NCBI GenBank assembly: GCA_022835495.1
Contig: BQOK01000001.1
Location: 186,001-250,000 of the forward strand
Source of the DNA: Oscillospiraceae bacterium
Lineage (GTDB): Bacteria; Bacillota; Clostridia; Oscillospirales; Ruminococcaceae
DNA length: 64,000 nt
Direction: 5' to 3'
The position numbers were made by a program, and so were the translations under genes. Under the pieces are notes generated by a model that was not told the origin of the DNA, made no database searches, and saw nothing but the letters and a program-made list of their open reading frames with translations. Below, one piece after another: positions 1 to 8,154 of this stretch. Each line of letters begins with the position of its first letter. The first letter of the stretch is position 1.

Positions 1-33
1 GGCGGTTTGAAGTGGTGAACGGGAGGGAGTGAC

Positions 34-1335
34 ATGGACAGCCCCCTGCTCTACGGCGCGGCCCTGCTGCTGAGCGACACGCCCTGGTATCTTATGGCCT
101 GCGTGCCCTTTGCAGATCAGGCGCGGCTCAAAAAAGGCACCATTTTTTTGTTGGGCCTTGGTGCGGGCCTGGCCAAGGCGATTTCCGGCGCGCTGCTGGT
201 GGTGTTTCTGCCGGAAACCTGGCGGGACTGGAACCTGGTCCATTATGTGGCGCATACCTTGCTGCTGCTGGTCTTTTATCAACTGGCTTTTGGGGTGAAG
301 CCGGCCAAGCTGGTCTACACGCTGCTGCTGCTCCAGGCCATCTCCACCACCGTGAATTTTTCCGCCGGCGCAGCGGTCGCCCCGTTTTATCCCGGGACCC
401 GGATCAGCCTTGCCTACACGCCCGCCTACGGGGCGGCCATCGCCCTGGGCAACGCGCTCGTATACCCCTTCGTGTGGCGCTTTTTTAAGGGCAGGCTCAG
501 AGCGGCTTTCGCGGAGCTGCCGGCAAAAAGCATCTGGCTTTTGTGCCTGCCGCCGGCGCTGTTCTATTTTCTCAGCCAGATCTTTGTGGTGAATGTGCAG
601 AGGGCCGGGCTTTCCACGGCCAGCGTTTCGGCGCTGACGCTGCTCATTCTGGCCACCGGCCTCATCACCTATTATGTCAACCTGCGCACTGTTCTGGATA
701 ACGCCCGGCATGTACGGCAGGAGAGCGAGCTGGAAACCCGGCTGGCCCTTCAGGCGCAGAACTTTGAGAACCTGACCCAGGGGATCGAAACCGCCCGGGC
801 TGCCCGGCACGATCTGCGCCATCACCTGGCCGCCGTTCGGGATTTTGCGGCGCGGGACGACAAGGCGGGGCTGCTGCGCTATCTGGATGAGTATACGGCC
901 GGCCTGCCCCATGAAGGCCCCGACTGGTGCGAGAACCGGGCGGTAAACGCCCTGCTCAAGCACTATCTGGCCCAAGCGGCGGGGAGAGGGGTCCGGCTGG
1001 ATGTGAAGCTGGATCTGCCTGTGGGAGCCGGAGTGCCGGATACGGATCTGTGCGTGATCTTTGGCAACATCTTTGAGAACGCGGCCCGAAGTGCGGCAGC
1101 CGGGGGCGAAGGGGCTTACCTGCGCGCCCGGTGTGAGACCGGGGAGAACGACATTGTGCTCACGGTGGAGAACAGCACCGGAGCAGCCCCCCACGGAGAG
1201 GGGCTGGGGCTGCGCAGCGTGGAGGCTGCCGCCCAAAAGCACGGCGGAACAACCCGCTTTGAGGAAGCCCCCGGCGTTTATTTGAGCCGGGTGCTTGTGC
1301 GGAAAGGCCTTTTTTCCGGGGGGAAGGGAAGATAG
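34..1335 (+). CDS. AgrC-like GHKL sensor histidine kinase
   Basis: The 433-residue protein has a strongly hydrophobic N-terminal half (about six membrane segments up to residue 225), then a linker helix and a cytoplasmic GHKL kinase part. The phospho-acceptor box is RHDLRHHL with His259; the ATP-binding N-box is NIFENAARSA (Asn345-Asn349), and a G-box GEGLGL lies near 388-393. This order is typical of the AgrC/VirS kinases that sense peptides or cell-envelope signals in Firmicutes. A GGGAGGG ribosome-binding site lies 6 bases upstream. A frame ending at position 32 or 18 suggests that an upstream gene, perhaps its LytTR response regulator, ends just left of the window; that partner cannot be confirmed. 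The signal sensed is unknown. Confidence 0.9.
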   Translation: MDSPLLYGAALLLSDTPWYLMACVPFADQARLKKGTIFLLGLGAGLAKAISGALLVVFLPETWRDWNLVHYVAHTLLLLVFYQLAFGVKPAKLVYTLLLLQAISTTVNFSAGAAVAPFYPGTRISLAYTPAYGAAIALGNALVYPFVWRFFKGRLRAAFAELPAKSIWLLCLPPALFYFLSQIFVVNVQRAGLSTASVSALTLLILATGLITYYVNLRTVLDNARHVRQESELETRLALQAQNFENLTQGIETARAARHDLRHHLAAVRDFAARDDKAGLLRYLDEYTAGLPHEGPDWCENRAVNALLKHYLAQAAGRGVRLDVKLDLPVGAGVPDTDLCVIFGNIFENAARSAAAGGEGAYLRARCETGENDIVLTVENSTGAAPHGEGLGLRSVEAAAQKHGGTTRFEEAPGVYLSRVLVRKGLFSGGKGR

Positions 1336-1432
1336 GAGCGAGCGCGGAAAAAGGGGGCGCATTTTCGCGCCGGCCCCAGGCGCTTTGAAACGGACAAGCT
1401 GAACAGCGGCGGTACAGCGGAAAGGGCGGGTC

Positions 1433-2506
1433 ATGCATATGGAAGAACTTGACGTGCTGAGAGCGGAGAACGACCATCTTCGCCGTTTGGCACAGCAGGA
1501 CTCCCTGACGGGGCTTCTGAACCGCGGCGCCATGGAGGCCCGGGTCGCCGCGCTGCTGCAGGAGAACACCCCCGGCGTTCTGCTGATGATTGATGTGGAC
1601 AACTTTAAGACCATCAACGACAAATATGGCCATTTGATGGGGGACAAGGCCCTGCGGGAACTGGCCTGCCTGCTGGGGTATTATTTCGGCAGGGGCAATA
1701 TGATCGGCCGTATGGGAGGGGACGAGTTCGCTGTGTTTCTGACGGGCTGCCACACAAAGCAGCAGATCAGGGAGCAGGCGGCGCGGCTCAATGCAAGAAT
1801 TGCCCAGGAGGGGAAAGCGCTGGGCATCGAAACCGGGTTTCATGTTACCATAGGCGCGGAGTTTGCCCGCGCAGCCGACACGTTTGCGCATCTGTATGAG
1901 CGGGCGGACAGCGCAATGCGCGCCGAAAAACAAGGGCGAACGATGGCGGTCCAGTTCTATGATGCCTCTGCCAAACGGCAGGCACCGAACCGGACGACTC
2001 ATCTGCCCAGGCAGGCGCCTTCCATTGACATCAAATACATCAGCCGCCAGCTCGGGGAAAAAACGCCCGCTGCCGGGGCCTGCTGCTATGAGTTTGATGC
2101 GTTCCTGGCAGTGTACCGCTTTCTGGAGCGAGGCCTGAAGCGGAGTGGGCAGAGCATTCAGCTGATCCTTGTTTCGCTGATGAACCCGTATGGTGATTTT
2201 ATTGGGCTGGAAGAGCGGGAGCATTTGATGGAACAGCTGCGGGAGAACATCTGCACCACCCTGCGTACCAGCGACATCTACACCCAGTACAGCGCCTGCC
2301 AATTCCTGGTGATGACACCGGGGGCGGCCCAGGAGAATACGGAACTGATCGTAGCCCGGATCCAGGACGCGTTTCATGCGGTTACCTCGAACAGAACCGA
2401 CATCCGGCTTTTTTTCTGTTTTTACCCATTACAGCCGGCACAGCAAAAGAAAGAAATTTCTGCGCCCGGCCAGAGCCAGAGTCAAAGGTCCGCCGCCGGT
2501 CTGTGA
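1433..2506 (+). CDS. GGDEF-domain diguanylate cyclase with a degenerate second GGDEF-like half
   Basis: The 357-residue protein has an N-terminal GGDEF domain, with DSLTGLLNR near residue 23 and an intact RMGGDEF signature at 93-99, so it can be expected to make cyclic di-GMP from GTP. The inhibitory I-site (RxxD before the signature) is absent: Gly and Asn stand at the Arg and Asp positions, so product feedback is probably lost. No membrane segment or signal peptide is seen, so the protein should be cytosolic. Residues about 225-340 look like a second, decayed GGDEF fold, with SACQF (287-291) where GGDEF would be. Start ATG follows AAAGGGCGGG; a second ATG lies two codons later. Cyclase activity is family-based inference. 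Confidence 0.88.
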   Translation: MHMEELDVLRAENDHLRRLAQQDSLTGLLNRGAMEARVAALLQENTPGVLLMIDVDNFKTINDKYGHLMGDKALRELACLLGYYFGRGNMIGRMGGDEFAVFLTGCHTKQQIREQAARLNARIAQEGKALGIETGFHVTIGAEFARAADTFAHLYERADSAMRAEKQGRTMAVQFYDASAKRQAPNRTTHLPRQAPSIDIKYISRQLGEKTPAAGACCYEFDAFLAVYRFLERGLKRSGQSIQLILVSLMNPYGDFIGLEEREHLMEQLRENICTTLRTSDIYTQYSACQFLVMTPGAAQENTELIVARIQDAFHAVTSNRTDIRLFFCFYPLQPAQQKKEISAPGQSQSQRSAAGL

Positions 2507-2597
2507 GGCGGCGGGGGGCTGTGCAAGGCGGCCTTGGGCCCCGCGGGGCGACAGGAGCACTGCAGACAGGATGCCAAGGCTTTTTAAACCCGATGAA

Positions 2598-2637
2598 CAA
2601 GGGGAGGGCGCCGTTTTATAACGGCGCCCTCCCCTTG
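2598..2637. terminator. 18-bp perfect hairpin between convergent genes
   Basis: An uninterrupted 18-bp inverted repeat (2598-2615 with 2620-2637, loop TTAT) lies between the GGDEF gene and the convergent membrane-protein gene. Its position fits a bidirectional terminator, but neither side has a clear T-run, so the role is inferred. Confidence 0.6.
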
Positions 2638-2693
2638 CATATTCACTGTGCCCGGCCTTGCTTATGCAGCTTGCTTTTTTTACAATCGCCGGG

Positions 2694-3353
2694 TCACCGC
2701 GGCTCTTTGGAAGCCTGCCAACCCATAAACACCACCCATACATAGGCGCAGGTTTTGGGGATCATGAGCATGCCCACCAGGGGCACTGCGTCTGCCCAGA
2801 GCACCACCGGGATGTAGAAGGCAAAGCTCAGGGTGATGGCCAGCCACATGAAGCGGAACGGCCGGTCGTTCGCGGCGCGGGCCTCGCGGAAAAACAGCAC
2901 GATGATGACCACGCCCATGGCCGCAAAGGGGAGGTTGCGCCAGATACCCCAGGAGAGCGGTGCTTCGGCGCTGAGCCAGTTGTTCTGCGGGAAAAGGCAC
3001 AGGGCCGCCCGCACTGCCGCCAGCAGGTAGACCGCCGCGGTGAGGCCGGCGCTTTTTTTGTTGTAGCGCAGCTGCCACACATGGTACAGCAAAATGTAAA
3101 ACACGGTCATGGTGATGGAGGTGACGAGCTTGCCCACCCCCAGCGCCGCCGCGTGGTTTGCGAGCCCGTCGGTGCACAGCGCGAAAGCCCGCGGAATCAG
3201 GTGGAATGCGTCGCCGCAGCCCAGCGTGACCGCCATGACGCCAAACAAAAGCGTGGGCTTATGCCCCTTCGCCCTGCGGATCATTAAAATACCCATTGTA
3301 ATAACAGTGCAAAGATATACGATATCGAACAAAGTTTCCATGATTGCCTGCAT
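2694..3353 (-). CDS. Polytopic membrane protein of unknown function
   Basis: The 219-residue protein has about seven hydrophobic segments and short charged loops, with a basic stretch (RRAKGHK) after the first segment. No catalytic motif is recognised. The start ATG follows AAAGGAGAGC at good spacing. It lies 16 bases downstream of the TetR gene on the same strand, so the two are very probably one transcript controlled by that repressor from the operators at 3954-3983. Its role (transport, sensing or membrane modification) cannot be told from sequence. Confidence 0.75.
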   Translation of the reverse strand: MQAIMETLFDIVYLCTVITMGILMIRRAKGHKPTLLFGVMAVTLGCGDAFHLIPRAFALCTDGLANHAAALGVGKLVTSITMTVFYILLYHVWQLRYNKKSAGLTAAVYLLAAVRAALCLFPQNNWLSAEAPLSWGIWRNLPFAAMGVVIIVLFFREARAANDRPFRFMWLAITLSFAFYIPVVLWADAVPLVGMLMIPKTCAYVWVVFMGWQASKEPR

Positions 3354-3369
3354 AAAATTCGCTCTCCTT

Positions 3370-3930
3370 TTAATACAAAATGCGCCGGAAGGCTTCTTCC
3401 AAAAAGGCAGGGTCCGGCTTGCCCGCCCGCAGCTCGCCCAGGGTGGATTGCAGCGCGAAGGCCGCGAAGGCCTGCCGGCTGAATGCCCCGCTGAACGCGC
3501 CGGGGCGGATGTTTTTATCCGCCGCCAGCGCGGCCTCGAAGCCCGCCTGCATATGTGCCAGGGACTGCCGCTCCCCCGCGCGGCCCTGGCCGCGCTCTTG
3601 TTCTGCCAGCAGGGCCAGCGGACCGGCCAGCAGGGCCATAAACTGCGGCCAGCGCGCGCCCAGCCGGGCGTATACCTCGCGGAAAAACGCCAGAAAATCG
3701 CCCCCGGTCACAAACTCTTCCAGGCCGGGGTGAAACACCCCCCGCCAGAACTGCTCGGTGAGCGCCAGCAGAAGTTCCGCCTTGGAGGGGAAATAGTTGT
3801 ACACCACCCCGGCCGAGATGCCCAGCTCTTTTGCCAGGCGCCGGATGCTCAGCGCCCCGGGCCCCTCCGCCTGCAAAATATCCCGGGCAGCCGTGAGCAG
3901 CTGCTCACGGCTTGTGACCGCCTGCTTCAT
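3370..3930 (-). CDS. TetR/AcrR-family transcriptional repressor
   Basis: The 186-residue protein has the typical TetR helix-turn-helix near the N terminus: REQLLTAARDIL, then SIRRLAKELGISAGVVYNYF, then PSKAELL. The C-terminal ligand-binding half is divergent, as usual in the family. Two adjoining palindromes overlap its own promoter, so it probably represses itself and the downstream membrane protein until a small ligand binds. The ligand is unknown. Confidence 0.92.
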   Translation of the reverse strand: MKQAVTSREQLLTAARDILQAEGPGALSIRRLAKELGISAGVVYNYFPSKAELLLALTEQFWRGVFHPGLEEFVTGGDFLAFFREVYARLGARWPQFMALLAGPLALLAEQERGQGRAGERQSLAHMQAGFEAALAADKNIRPGAFSGAFSRQAFAAFALQSTLGELRAGKPDPAFLEEAFRRILY

Positions 3931-3953
3931 GAAAAATCGCCTCCCTTGATATT

Positions 3954-3983
3954 ATGAACGATGTTCATATGAACGACGTTCAT
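3954..3983. promoter_or_regulatory. Tandem palindromic operators for the TetR repressor
   Basis: Two 15-base palindromes sit end to end: 3954-3968 (ATGAAC-gat-GTTCAT) and 3969-3983 (ATGAAC-gac-GTTCAT). They cover the start-site region of the TetR promoter and touch its -10 box. The arrangement is typical of autorepression by a pair of TetR dimers. Confidence 0.8.
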
Positions 3984-4010
3984 AATACAGCATAAAAAGA
4001 ATCCTGTCAA
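3982..4010 (-). promoter_or_regulatory. Sigma-A promoter of the TetR operon
   Basis: On the minus strand TTGACA (4005-4010), a 17-base spacer and TATTAT (3982-3987) form a near-consensus promoter. Transcription would start near 3975, inside the tandem operators. Confidence 0.85.
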
Positions 4011-4030
4011 GAGGCAGAGCAAAACTTTCA

Positions 4031-4069
4031 CAAAAAATGCCTTCCGGGAAGCGTTTCCCCAGAAGGCAT
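4031..4069 (-). terminator. Intrinsic terminator after the DegV gene
   Basis: On the minus strand the hairpin arms ATGCCTTC and GAAGGCAT (outer arms of 4037-4069) are followed by a run of T (4032-4037). It lies just after the DegV stop codon. Confidence 0.8.
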
Positions 4070-4086
4070 AAACGTGCAGCAGCCGA

Positions 4087-4956
4087 TCAGCGGTTGGAGG
4101 CGAGGAAGAACAGAGCCACAGTGCCGGGGCCGGAGTGGGCGCCGATGACCGGGCCAATGTCGCCCAGGCATACCCGCTTTACACCCATGGCACGGATTTT
4201 GTCGGCCACATACTGACAATCGGCCGGGCAGTCGCCGTGGCTCACGAAGACCACCTGCTCAGCCGGGGGTACGTCGCTGTTTTCGAAGTGTTTTACCAGG
4301 CCGTCCAGGCTGGCCTTGCGCCCGCGCACCTTTTCCATGGCCACCAGATGGCCCTCGTCGTCCACATGCAGGACGGGCTTGATGCCCAAAAGGGTGCCGG
4401 CCACCGCGGCGGCGCCGGAGAGCCGGCCCCCGCGCTTTAAAAACATCAGATCGTCCACCGTGAACCAGGCACACACCCGCATTTTGTTGGCCTTGAACCA
4501 GTCGGCCACCTCGGCCAGGGGTTTGCCCTCGTTTTTCAGGCTGGCGGCGTAATACACCGCCAGCCCTTCGCCCATGCTGGCCTGCAGGGTGTCGATGACC
4601 TCGACGGTGCGGCCGGGGTATTTTTCGCGCAGCTCTTCGGCAGCCAGCACGGCCGAATGGCAGGTACCGGAAAGCCCGCTGGAAAAGGCCAGGTACAGCA
4701 CGTCCCGGCCACTGGCCAGCACCGGCTCGAAGGCCTCGGTAAAGGCGACCTGGTTGATCTGGCTGGTGGTGCTCACCCCGCCCGCCCGCAGGGCGTCGTA
4801 GAAATCGTGGGGGGCGAGCTCCCGGTTGTCGGGATAATTTTTATAGTCGCTGCCGTTCAGGTTAAAGCTCATGGGCAGTACCTGTACGCCCAGCTCCGCC
4901 ACCAATTCCGCCGTGAGATCGGCGGTGGAATCGGTAAAAAGCACGTATTCCGCCAT
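4087..4956 (-). CDS. DegV-family fatty-acid-binding protein
   Basis: The 289-residue protein has the usual DegV length and marks: FTDSTADL at residues 7-14, the STTSQIN loop near 60 and the SSGLSGT segment near 93, which line the buried fatty-acid site. Members bind fatty acids in the cytosol, and some (FakB) present them to the kinase FakA for membrane lipid synthesis; no FakA is encoded here. It has its own promoter-like element upstream and a terminator downstream, so it is probably monocistronic. Confidence 0.92.
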   Translation of the reverse strand: MAEYVLFTDSTADLTAELVAELGVQVLPMSFNLNGSDYKNYPDNRELAPHDFYDALRAGGVSTTSQINQVAFTEAFEPVLASGRDVLYLAFSSGLSGTCHSAVLAAEELREKYPGRTVEVIDTLQASMGEGLAVYYAASLKNEGKPLAEVADWFKANKMRVCAWFTVDDLMFLKRGGRLSGAAAVAGTLLGIKPVLHVDDEGHLVAMEKVRGRKASLDGLVKHFENSDVPPAEQVVFVSHGDCPADCQYVADKIRAMGVKRVCLGDIGPVIGAHSGPGTVALFFLASNR

Positions 4957-5025
4957 TTTGCCACACTCCTCTTAATTACAATAAAAGGGCGCGGGGGGCG
5001 GGGCCCCACCGTGCCCTATGGTGGC

Positions 5026-5034
5026 ATTTTACCA
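5026..5034 (-). promoter_or_regulatory. Extended -10 promoter of the DegV gene
   Basis: The minus strand reads TGGTAAAAT, an extended -10 element, about 70 bases before the DegV start. No good -35 box is seen. Confidence 0.5.
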
Positions 5035-5063
5035 TAAACGGCGGCGATTTAAAAGCGTTTTTC

Positions 5064-5771
5064 CTATTTGTTGTTTTCGGGCTGCAGGCGGCCGGACCGG
5101 CGGTGCAGCCAGGCGAGAAGGCGCTGCTCGTTGCGGATGCACCAAAGGCCGATGGCCCCGGTGACGAGAAACAGCAGGATGGGCAGCCACAGCTCGCCGT
5201 CGGCCAGGCTGTCGCCCGCGACGGTGGTGGCCAAAAGGCAGGGGATGCGGGCCAGGGTGCAGGTGAACAGGAACTCGCTCATTTTAAGGGGCAGGAAGGG
5301 GCCGAGATAGGTGAGGATGTCCTTGGGGACGCCGGGCAGGAAAAACAGGATGTACAGGGCGCTGCGGGCCTTTTGTTCGCTTTGCAAAAAGCGGTATTTG
5401 TGCAGGGCGTCGGCCGGGATGGCCTTTGCGCCCAGCACTTTCATGAGCCCGTAGATGAACGCGCTGCCCAACAGGATGCCCACCAGGCAGATCAGCATGC
5501 CGCCGATGGAGCCGAACAGGGCGCCGGCCATCAGCTGCACCGGCTCGCCCGGAACAAAGGCCACCACGATCTGAAATACTTCCAGGCCCAGAAATACCAG
5601 GACCCCCCAGACGCCCTTGCTCTGCACCCAGGCGATGAACTCATCCCGGGCGGCCTGGCTTGTGATGATGGCCCAGAGCTCCTGGCGCCAGATCACCGCC
5701 GCCGCGCCGCCCAGGGCACACAACAGAAGGATCACGGCCGCGGGGCCATATTTTTTGACGCGCTTTTTCAT
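5064..5771 (-). CDS. TVP38/TMEM64 (SNARE-associated/DedA-like) membrane protein
   Basis: The 235-residue integral membrane protein has a basic N terminus (MKKRVKKYG), one N-terminal membrane segment and the conserved hydrophobic core with FVPGEPVQLMAGALFG and FFLPGVPKDILTYLGP, which mark the VTT/TVP38 family. Relatives act as lipid scramblases or affect envelope homeostasis. The chosen ATG has AAAGG about 10 bases upstream; a longer reading frame starting 14 codons earlier lacks such a site. The gene lies between a lipoprotein gene and degV on the same strand, with no functional link visible. Confidence 0.88.
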   Translation of the reverse strand: MKKRVKKYGPAAVILLLCALGGAAAVIWRQELWAIITSQAARDEFIAWVQSKGVWGVLVFLGLEVFQIVVAFVPGEPVQLMAGALFGSIGGMLICLVGILLGSAFIYGLMKVLGAKAIPADALHKYRFLQSEQKARSALYILFFLPGVPKDILTYLGPFLPLKMSEFLFTCTLARIPCLLATTVAGDSLADGELWLPILLFLVTGAIGLWCIRNEQRLLAWLHRRSGRLQPENNK

Positions 5772-5877
5772 GTACACATTTGCCTTTCTGCCGCGGGGGC
5801 TGGCCGCGCGCATTTTATGTACCCCCCGGCCCGGCCCGGGGCGCCGAGGCGCTGCAGGCCGCCGGGCGGCGATGGGA

Positions 5878-6186
5878 TCAGGAATTGCTCATGGCCTCGG
5901 AGCCGGTCGTGGAGCCGGAGCCGGACATGCTGCCGGAACCCGCCATGGAGCCGGAGCCGGCGGCGCTGCCGGCCATGCTGCCCGAGCCGGAGCCGGAGGC
6001 GTCGCCGGAGCCGGCGCTCTGGCTCATGCCGGCGCTGGCAGAACCGGCGGAGGAACTGCTCTGGCTGACGCTGCTGGGAGCTTTGGTGGAGGAGGGTTTC
6101 GAGGAGGTACCCTTGTCGCCGCCCCAACACCCGGCCAGGCTGGCTGCCAGCGCCAGTGCAAATACAATGCTGACAAATCGTTTCAT
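5878..6186 (-). CDS. Small Ser/Gly/Met-rich lipoprotein
   Basis: The 102-residue protein starts with a clean lipoprotein signal peptide (MKRFVSIVFALAL) and lipobox LAGC, so it should be lipid-anchored at Cys19. The mature part is almost all Ser, Gly, Ala, Met and Thr, with short imperfect repeats around GSGSMAGS. There is no recognisable domain. The DNA repeats (GCCGGAGCC-like units on the plus strand) follow from the amino-acid repeats. It could be a flexible surface spacer or a decayed lipoprotein. The start follows AAAGGAG. Confidence 0.75.
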   Translation of the reverse strand: MKRFVSIVFALALAASLAGCWGGDKGTSSKPSSTKAPSSVSQSSSSAGSASAGMSQSAGSGDASGSGSGSMAGSAAGSGSMAGSGSMSGSGSTTGSEAMSNS

Positions 6187-6282
6187 AGCAATACTCCTTT
6201 GTGAAACAGTGTGTGGTATAAACCAGTGCTATTGTTCCACAAAGGTTCGCCGCTATACATAAAGCCGGGCCCCGGCCTTATT

Positions 6283-7002
6283 TTATTCCAGATTGCCGGT
6301 AAAGGCCATAAGGGCGGCAAGGGCCGCCAGCGGCGCGGTTTCGCAGCGCAGGATGCGGGGCCCAAGCCCCACCGCCGCGGCCCCTGCGGCGGTGAGCAGG
6401 GCCGCCTCGGCGGGAGCGAAGCCGCCCTCGGCCCCGGTGATCAGGGCGATGCGCTTTTTGCCGCACACCGACCCGCGCAGCGGCACGCCGCCCTTTTCGT
6501 AGCACAGCAGCGCCGCGTCGAACTCCGCCAGGCGGGCCGGAAGGTCGCTGAAGGCAAGGGGCAGCTCCACCCCGGGCAGCACACCCCGGCCGCACTGCTT
6601 GGCGGCCTCGGCCGCAATGCGGGTGTAGCGGATGTTTTTTTGGTCTTCCTTTTTGGGGGCGGCCACACAGAACCGGCTAAAAAAGGGCACGATGCGCACC
6701 GCGCCCAGCTCCACGGCTTTTTGGACGATGGTTTCCAGCTTATCCTGCTTGGGATAACCCACGAACAGGGTCACCTCCACGGTGGGCTCGGCGGTGCAGG
6801 GCCGCTTTTCCAGAAGCGCCAGGTCCACCCGCTCGGGGCCGATGGCGGTCACCCGGGCAGTGTAGTCGAAGCCGGCCCCGTCGCACAGGGTCACTTCGTC
6901 GCCCGGCTTTGCCCGCAGCACATGCCCCAGGTGGTGGGCGTCCGGCCCGGTGAGCGCGGCGGAAGCCTGAGTGAATTCGGAGGGGAAATACCGGTGAGGC
7001 AT
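6283..7002 (-). CDS. rsmE: 16S rRNA (uracil1498-N3)-methyltransferase
   Basis: The 239-residue protein has an N-terminal PUA-like RNA-binding part and a C-terminal SPOUT knot with KQDKLETIVQKAVELGA, the LITGAEGGF loop and GPRILRCETAPLAAL, the usual RsmE signatures for AdoMet binding. It methylates U1498 of 16S rRNA in the 30S subunit. Its ATG overlaps the prmA stop by one base (TGATG), so the two are translationally coupled, the common prmA-rsmE order in Firmicutes. A much longer open frame continues upstream only as a shadow of prmA. Confidence 0.96.
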   Translation of the reverse strand: MPHRYFPSEFTQASAALTGPDAHHLGHVLRAKPGDEVTLCDGAGFDYTARVTAIGPERVDLALLEKRPCTAEPTVEVTLFVGYPKQDKLETIVQKAVELGAVRIVPFFSRFCVAAPKKEDQKNIRYTRIAAEAAKQCGRGVLPGVELPLAFSDLPARLAEFDAALLCYEKGGVPLRGSVCGKKRIALITGAEGGFAPAEAALLTAAGAAAVGLGPRILRCETAPLAALAALMAFTGNLE

Positions 7003-7925
7003 CAGGCTTCGCCCCCGTTTTTGCACAGGATGGCCACCCAGCCGTTCTCCTGGCGAAGATCGGTCACGGTGAGGCCCGCCGCCGCAAGGCCCGCCAGGAC
7101 TTCGTCGCGCCGGGTGTCGATGATGCCGCTGGCGATAAAGACGCCGCCCGGGGCCAAAAGACCCGGCACCGCCGGCGCGAGATGCAGGATGGCGTTTGCC
7201 ACGATGTTGGCGGTGATGAGGTCGTACCGGCCGCCTGCCTTTTCGGACAGATCGCCGACGAACACGGTGAAGCGGTCCTGCACCCCGTTCAGCGCGGCGT
7301 TTTCGCCCGCAGTGCGCACGCACATGGGGTCGATGTCGACCCCTTCGGCGGCCGCGGCGCCCAGCTTGAGGGCCGCGATGGCCAAAATGCCGCTGCCGGT
7401 GCCGATGTCCAGAACGCGCTCGCCGCCCTTCACCAGCTCGTCCAGCGCGGCCAGGCACAGGGAGGTGGTCTCGTGGGTGCCGGTGCCGAAGGCCATGCCG
7501 GGATCCAGCCGGATGACGGCGCGGTCGGTTTCGAAATTTTCCCAGCTGGGAACCACGGCCAGCCGCCGGCCGATGGTGAGGGCATGATAATAAGCCTTCC
7601 AGCCGGTTTCCCAATCCTCCTGTTCCACGCCCTCCGCCGCCAGCTCGCAGGGCAGCTCGGCGGCGGCCAGGCGGCCGCGCAGCAGCTCCAGCACCTCGGC
7701 GGGGTTTTCGTCCGGCGCGAGGTACAGGTGCACGGTCACGTGCTCGCGGTCTTTGGCCAGGAGCGCGGGCTCGATCAGGTCCACATGGGCAATCTGCCGC
7801 ACCCCGGCCTCCAGATCCGAGTAATCCTCGATGTAAATGCCGCCCCCGGAAATACCGGTGGCGATGGCCTCGGCAGCCTCGGCCGAGGCCTTGGGCACGG
7901 TGATTTTGATATCGGTCCATTCCAT
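7002..7925 (-). CDS. prmA: Ribosomal protein L11 methyltransferase
   Basis: The 307-residue protein has an N-terminal L11-recognition domain and a C-terminal class I methyltransferase domain with MAFGTGTHETTSLCL near residue 142 and the AdoMet loop VLDIGTGSGILAI near 170. The later motif ITANIVANAILHLAP corresponds to the NPPY-like acceptor loop. It trimethylates ribosomal protein L11. It is the first gene of the prmA-rsmE pair, with an AAGGAGA ribosome-binding site. Confidence 0.97.
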   Translation of the reverse strand: MEWTDIKITVPKASAEAAEAIATGISGGGIYIEDYSDLEAGVRQIAHVDLIEPALLAKDREHVTVHLYLAPDENPAEVLELLRGRLAAAELPCELAAEGVEQEDWETGWKAYYHALTIGRRLAVVPSWENFETDRAVIRLDPGMAFGTGTHETTSLCLAALDELVKGGERVLDIGTGSGILAIAALKLGAAAAEGVDIDPMCVRTAGENAALNGVQDRFTVFVGDLSEKAGGRYDLITANIVANAILHLAPAVPGLLAPGGVFIASGIIDTRRDEVLAGLAAAGLTVTDLRQENGWVAILCKNGGEA

Positions 7926-8077
7926 ACTGCAGTCTCCTTATAAAGGGCGGTGCTGAAATGCCGCGCCCAGAATCCGTTTGCTTGCGCCGCGGCAAAGGCA
8001 CCCGGCCCAAAACGCCCGCGCCTCTTCGGGGCGCGCAGGCGCATAAAAACGGCCTCCGCTTTGCTGCGGCCGCTTTT
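7926..8077 (-). other. prmA leader with hairpins
   Basis: The 344-base gap between pyrI and prmA holds the prmA leader here, a promoter-like element at 8078-8086 and a pyrBI terminator at 8155-8200. On the minus strand the leader can form a GC hairpin (8050-8072) followed by TTTTT (8045-8049), and a second hairpin around 8007-8040 followed by TTTT. These could be terminators for upstream transcription or an attenuator; no known riboswitch was recognised. Confidence 0.4.
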
Positions 8078-8086
8078 ATTATAGCA
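8078..8086 (-). promoter_or_regulatory. Extended -10 element before prmA
   Basis: The minus strand reads TGCTATAAT, a perfect extended -10 box. No convincing -35 hexamer lies at 16-18 bases. It would drive prmA-rsmE through the hairpin-containing leader. Confidence 0.55.
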
Positions 8087-8154
8087 TCTTTACAGGCGGC
8101 ATGCATGAAATAAAAACGAACAAACGATCAAAATACAAGCCGAAAAACGCCGAA

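Noticed and set aside
2598-2637. Perfect hairpin as a mobile-element end or attachment site
   Set aside because: No partner repeat, transposase or integrase is nearby; a place between convergent genes fits a terminator better.
5880-6060. Short tandem GCCGGAGCC-like repeats considered as CRISPR or minisatellite
   Set aside because: They have no regular spacers and are explained by the Ser/Gly codons of the lipoprotein.
7003-8106. Long in-frame upstream extension of rsmE
   Set aside because: It overlaps prmA in another frame, is rich in Arg/Gly/Pro as shadow frames in GC-rich DNA are, and lacks a ribosome-binding site. RsmE is complete from 7002.
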